Shown here piece by piece: positions 60,620 to 64,000 of a DNA stretch of 64,000 nt. A program made the position numbers and the translations under genes. The stretch comes from Sulfuricella denitrificans. Its GTDB lineage: Bacteria; Pseudomonadota; Gammaproteobacteria; Burkholderiales; Sulfuricellaceae. The notes under the pieces were generated by a model. The model did not search any database, was not told the DNA's origin, and was given only the letters and a program-made list of their open reading frames with translations. Numbering within the stretch: the stretch's first letter is position 1; each line of letters begins with the position of its first letter. The stretch covers positions 1-64,000 of the forward strand of contig NSJJ01000008.1 in the NCBI GenBank assembly GCA_002632355.1, given 5' to 3'.

Positions 60620-62241
60620 TGGACTTCGATCTCCCGGTCATCCTGGCCGACGCCCCACAGCCGGAATTCGGTGATGCCAGCATGTGCCGGAAATGGTTGA
60701 AAACGCTGCCACTCACCAATATCCATGGGCTTCACGGAGAACTGCGGCAGCAACTGGAACTGCTTAGCCATTTTGCGTTGCCAGCGCTGGAACGGCTGAA
60801 AATCCTGGAGCAGCTACGCGAAACCGTGTCCTATCTGGCCGGTGAGCTGGGTAAAAAGTACCAGAACAGGCCTTTGCCATTTTCTTCCCTGGAGCAGACT
60901 GCCTGGAATAATGAACAGGCTATGTGGTTTGTTTTTGGCAACATCTATTTGCAGTGCCTTCAGGCCGCCCAAAAGGGCGATACCGAAGTCAGCCCTTTCA
61001 TCGCCCTGATTTCTCAGCGTGTAATCAGCAGCATCAATTCCAGAATACTGGGCTTTGCACATGCCTACCGGACCGTGCCTGCTGGCCTGTGGCGTCAGTT
61101 GCATGATTTGTATCGGTATGCCGAAGCCAAAGCGGTAGCCGCAAAACGTATCAAGGATGCCTTGAGTCATGATGATGGCACCAATTCATGCGAGGCCTCC
61201 TATGCCAAGGTATTGTTGCTGGGTCTGGCAGACCCGCAACAGCTGACTTCGCGACAGATTCTCCAGCTTGACCGCTGGCTCGATCGCTGGACCTCCCGTG
61301 TGAAAATCTCCAGGAATCAGCCGCCAACCCCCTCGCTTCCGCTCGTCAGCGTAGACCTGGCCGGTGAAGGGGGGGCCGTGATTTTTACCGGCCAGATCAT
61401 GAGCGAGCGGCGCTTTGTGGACACCGAGCGGCTCGCCCTGTCCCTCAGGAAACGCATCAAGTTTCTGAGCACTGGCGGCAATCCGGCCGAAGTGGGTCTG
61501 GGCGATGAGTGTATACAGCCCGCCTGCGAAGTATTGCTTGGTTCGCTCTATAAACGCTGGTGCGAAGTGCCTCTGGAACGATCTTCGCCGCGAGGCAGGA
61601 GTGGAAACAGTGTGCAATTGTGCTTCGCTTTTCCCGCCATCTATTTTTTTCTGAGTGATGCTTCGCCCTTCAAGCAGCCAGGTGAAACCCTCGATATTGC
61701 CCCGGAAATTCTGGAAGACATGCGCATGTTCGGCCGTGTCACCCAGCGTACCGAGAAACTGCTTTTTTCACGCCTGGGATTTAACCTGGAAAACTGGAAC
61801 AGCCTTGACCAGAGTGCAGGCGGATTCAGGCTCTCTCGTAGCGGAGCGGGGGAGCGTATCAGCCAGAACCAGTTGATTGCCGTGCGGAGCAGCGACAACC
61901 TTCCCTTTAACCTTGCCGTGGTGCGCTGGCTGATGGTGGGTAATGAGGCGGGTGATCTCAGCATCGGTACACGTGTGCTGCCGGGTTTGCCGACGGTGCT
62001 GGCTGCCCGGCCGCTAACCCTGAACCCATCCGACATGGGGCTATTCGTGCCGGCATTCCGGCTTTCCGCCGTACCCGAGCAACACGAGCCTGCCAGTCTG
62101 GTTTTGCCCATTGGCTGGTTCCAGCCGGGCAAGCGTCTACAGATTTACAGCAGTCAGACCGAAACGTACAAGCTCATCACGCTGCTGGAAAAAGGGTCCA
62201 ATTTCGAACGCGTTACCTTCGTTAGCGAGCCTATGTATTAG
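60616..62241 (+). CDS. Uncharacterised protein with PilZ-like C-terminal candidate domain
   Basis: A 541-residue soluble protein. The N-terminal 180 residues are helical; the C-terminal half has beta-rich segments. The sequence LDQSAGGFRLSRSGAG (about residues 396-411) resembles the DxSxxG part of PilZ cyclic-di-GMP-binding domains, and arginines occur upstream. No full RxxxR was confirmed, so cyclic-di-GMP binding is speculative. Many cyclic-di-GMP enzymes lie in this window. The gene overlaps the HIT gene and faces phoR. Confidence 0.5.
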   Translation: MMDFDLPVILADAPQPEFGDASMCRKWLKTLPLTNIHGLHGELRQQLELLSHFALPALERLKILEQLRETVSYLAGELGKKYQNRPLPFSSLEQTAWNNEQAMWFVFGNIYLQCLQAAQKGDTEVSPFIALISQRVISSINSRILGFAHAYRTVPAGLWRQLHDLYRYAEAKAVAAKRIKDALSHDDGTNSCEASYAKVLLLGLADPQQLTSRQILQLDRWLDRWTSRVKISRNQPPTPSLPLVSVDLAGEGGAVIFTGQIMSERRFVDTERLALSLRKRIKFLSTGGNPAEVGLGDECIQPACEVLLGSLYKRWCEVPLERSSPRGRSGNSVQLCFAFPAIYFFLSDASPFKQPGETLDIAPEILEDMRMFGRVTQRTEKLLFSRLGFNLENWNSLDQSAGGFRLSRSGAGERISQNQLIAVRSSDNLPFNLAVVRWLMVGNEAGDLSIGTRVLPGLPTVLAARPLTLNPSDMGLFVPAFRLSAVPEQHEPASLVLPIGWFQPGKRLQIYSSQTETYKLITLLEKGSNFERVTFVSEPMY

Positions 62242-62258
62242 TGTTTGTCCGCCCCGGG

Positions 62259-63566
62259 TCAGACTTGTTTGTCCCTGACCACCCGGTGAGCAGGGAAACA
62301 GGCGCAGAAAGTACTTCCCTGGCCGGATGCGCTGTCGACTTCCAGACGCCCCTGATGGCGGGTCAGGATGTGTTTGACGATCGACAGCCCCAGTCCGGTT
62401 CCGCCGGTTTCGCGTGAACGCCCCCTGTCGACGCGGTAGAAACGTTCGGTAAGACGGCTGATGTACTGGGGTTCGATGCCGATCCCGCTGTCCTGTACGC
62501 AAAAACAGGCTTCCTGTCCTTTCAAGCTCCAGCACAGGGTGATCTCTCCTCCCTCCGGTGTATAGCGCACCGCATTGCTGACCAGGTTGCCGAAAGCACT
62601 GCGCAATTCGCGCTCATTGCCCTTCAGTTTCGCGTCCGTATCAATCTGGAGATTGAGATGATGACTTCCAGAACTCAATGAAACCGCTTCCTTGTAGAGT
62701 GTTTCGATCAGGCTGGTAATGTCGATCGTTTCGTCGGATATTTTCTCCTGATTGCTTTCGAGGCGGGACAGGGTCAGAAGGTCGTCCACCAGCCCCTGCA
62801 TGCGGCGCGTCTGGTCGAGCATTAACTGGAAGTGGCGGCGGCTCTGCTCCATGTTGATCTGCCCGGCCTCGGCGAAGCCTTCGAGAAAGCCGCCTACCAC
62901 GGTGAGTGGCGTGCGCAGCTCATGCGATACGTTGGCGATGAAATCTCGCCTCATGGTTTCAACCCGCTCAAGCTGGGTTATATCGCGGCTGAGCAGTAGT
63001 TTCTGCCGGTCGCCAAACGGAATCAACTGGATGGACAGGGTGAGGTCGGCATTGCGCGCCGATTTCATCACCAGCGGCTCGCCATAATGATTTGCAACCA
63101 GATATTCAGTAAACTGTACCTGGCGCACCAGGTAGCTGAGGCGCTGGCCCTGGTCGCGCTGATTGCTGATATCGAACTGTTTTTCTGACGCCGGATTGCA
63201 CCATTCGATCTGGCCCGCCTGATTGACCATGATGATACCGTCCGGCATGGCTTCCGCGGCGCGCTGGAAGCGCTCCAGGACGGCACTCAATTCATGCTGG
63301 TGGGTCGAGCGCAGGCGACCCGACTGGTACAGCACGCTGAACACCTCATCCCAGACCCCGGATGCTTCCGGCACCTCCGTTCCTGGTGGCGACTGCAGCC
63401 AGCGAATCAGCGCGTTGAGGTGCATGGCATGGCGAAGCCACAATGCCAGCAGCACGCAGCCAAAAAACAGCAAGGCACTCACCGCGCCGAATAGGGGCCA
63501 CAGGATCAGGGCTGCCAGTGCCGCCGCAATGGGTGGCCAGAGCAGACGTCCCCACACGCCGGACAT
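62259..63566 (-). CDS. phoR: Phosphate regulon sensor kinase PhoR
   Basis: A 435-residue histidine kinase. Two N-terminal helices (about 12-45) are followed by PAS (about 95-190), DHp with phospho-histidine in NVSHELRTPLTVV, and the ATPase domain with N-box NLVSNAVRYTP and G-boxes DSGIGI and GTGLGLSIV. Position after a PhoB gene identifies it as PhoR; the kinase would phosphorylate PhoB under phosphate limitation. Confidence 0.92.
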   Translation of the reverse strand: MSGVWGRLLWPPIAAALAALILWPLFGAVSALLFFGCVLLALWLRHAMHLNALIRWLQSPPGTEVPEASGVWDEVFSVLYQSGRLRSTHQHELSAVLERFQRAAEAMPDGIIMVNQAGQIEWCNPASEKQFDISNQRDQGQRLSYLVRQVQFTEYLVANHYGEPLVMKSARNADLTLSIQLIPFGDRQKLLLSRDITQLERVETMRRDFIANVSHELRTPLTVVGGFLEGFAEAGQINMEQSRRHFQLMLDQTRRMQGLVDDLLTLSRLESNQEKISDETIDITSLIETLYKEAVSLSSGSHHLNLQIDTDAKLKGNERELRSAFGNLVSNAVRYTPEGGEITLCWSLKGQEACFCVQDSGIGIEPQYISRLTERFYRVDRGRSRETGGTGLGLSIVKHILTRHQGRLEVDSASGQGSTFCACFPAHRVVRDKQV

Positions 63567-63600
63567 TCAGTCTTCCCCCTGATTCAGCATCCGTGCTGTC

Positions 63601-64000
63601 TTACTCATGTTCCGAAAAACGGTAGCCTGAACCACGTACGGTCTGGATCAGATGCTCATGACCGGTTTCTTCGAGTGCGCGCCGCAGGCGGCGGATATGC
63701 ACGTCCACGGTACGGTCCTCCACAAACACCTGGTTGCCCCACACCTGGTCCAGCAGCTGGCTGCGGGAGTGCACACGCTCGGTATGTGTCATGAGGAAAT
63801 GCAATAGCCGGAACTCCGTCGGCCCCAGTTCGACCGCTTTGCCATCCGCAGTGACCCGATGGCTGGCGGGGTCCAGTCGCAATCCTCCGGTCTCCGCCGG
63901 ATCATCCGTCATTTGTGGTGCACGGCGGCGCAGCACTGCCTTGATTCGTGCCATCAGTTCGCGTGGCGAAAAGGGTTTGGTGATGTAATCGTCGGCACCG
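63601..64000 (-). CDS. phoB: Phosphate response regulator PhoB (5' partial)
   Basis: The frame runs off the right edge, where [15 protein letters not shown] shows the end of the receiver domain with its conserved lysine. The rest is an OmpR-type winged helix: [22 protein letters not shown] and a recognition helix with [12 protein letters not shown]. It precedes phoR with a 34-base gap. Confidence 0.93.
   Translation of the reverse strand, partial: GADDYITKPFSPRELMARIKAVLRRRAPQMTDDPAETGGLRLDPASHRVTADGKAVELGPTEFRLLHFLMTHTERVHSRSQLLDQVWGNQVFVEDRTVDVHIRRLRRALEETGHEHLIQTVRGSGYRFSEHE

Overview
The window reads as a chromosomal stretch of a Gram-negative betaproteobacterium. The best fit I can infer is a Nitrosomonadales-type autotroph (Sulfuricellaceae or Gallionellaceae relatives). 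The grounds are the ubiE-ubiJ-ubiB and mreBCD-mrdA-rodA operons, metXW, the ferrooxidans-type gshA with gshB, a permease-less EIIA/HPr/EI set, a DUF3683 flavin/Fe-S protein and a Gram-negative porin. It holds about 53 protein genes and is densely packed. I saw no tRNA, rRNA, CRISPR array, insertion sequence or prophage. Taxonomy is an inference from gene content only.

Region 1 (1-10,470) is the most accessory-looking part. It is a complete type I secretion locus: a large cadherin-like repeat protein whose 5' end lies outside the window, a GNAT acetyltransferase, an HlyB-type ABC exporter, an HlyD-type adaptor, a TolC-type outer membrane channel and an HlyC-type lysine acyltransferase. The predicted substrate has no glycine-rich RTX nonapeptides and only five lysines in the 1,512 residues counted from its first visible Met, which makes its pairing with a lysine acyltransferase unusual and testable.

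Region 2 (10,680-22,830) is mainly quinone and redox housekeeping: a DUF971 protein with a Cys-Gly tail, ubiE-ubiJ-ubiB, a sodium:solute symporter, a porin with a strong terminator, a CDGSH Fe-S protein, a fused HTH/ferredoxin/flavin-reductase-like protein, a GlcF-like Fe-S protein overlapping coq7, and small conserved genes.

Region 3 (22,900-37,400) mixes cyclic-di-GMP signalling (three large membrane proteins with GGDEF or GGDEF-EAL domains, one with a haem-type CxxCH sensor and one with a shortened GGDEF fold) with glutathione synthesis (gshA, gshB) and the ABC-F protein YbiT.

Region 4 (37,350-50,220) carries apbE, a mannose-type EIIA with HPr and enzyme I, metXW, a TauE/SafE-like membrane protein, ampG, xthA, pyrE, a DUF4124 protein and gatCAB. 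Two short palindromic repeats have entered coding sequence here, one at the 5' end of apbE and one in frame inside gatB.

Region 5 (50,300-64,000) is the cell-shape operon mreBCD-mrdA-rodA followed by a YqaA-family gene, then the fused DUF3683 dehydrogenase, a HIT hydrolase, a PilZ-like candidate, and phoR with a phoB that runs off the right edge.
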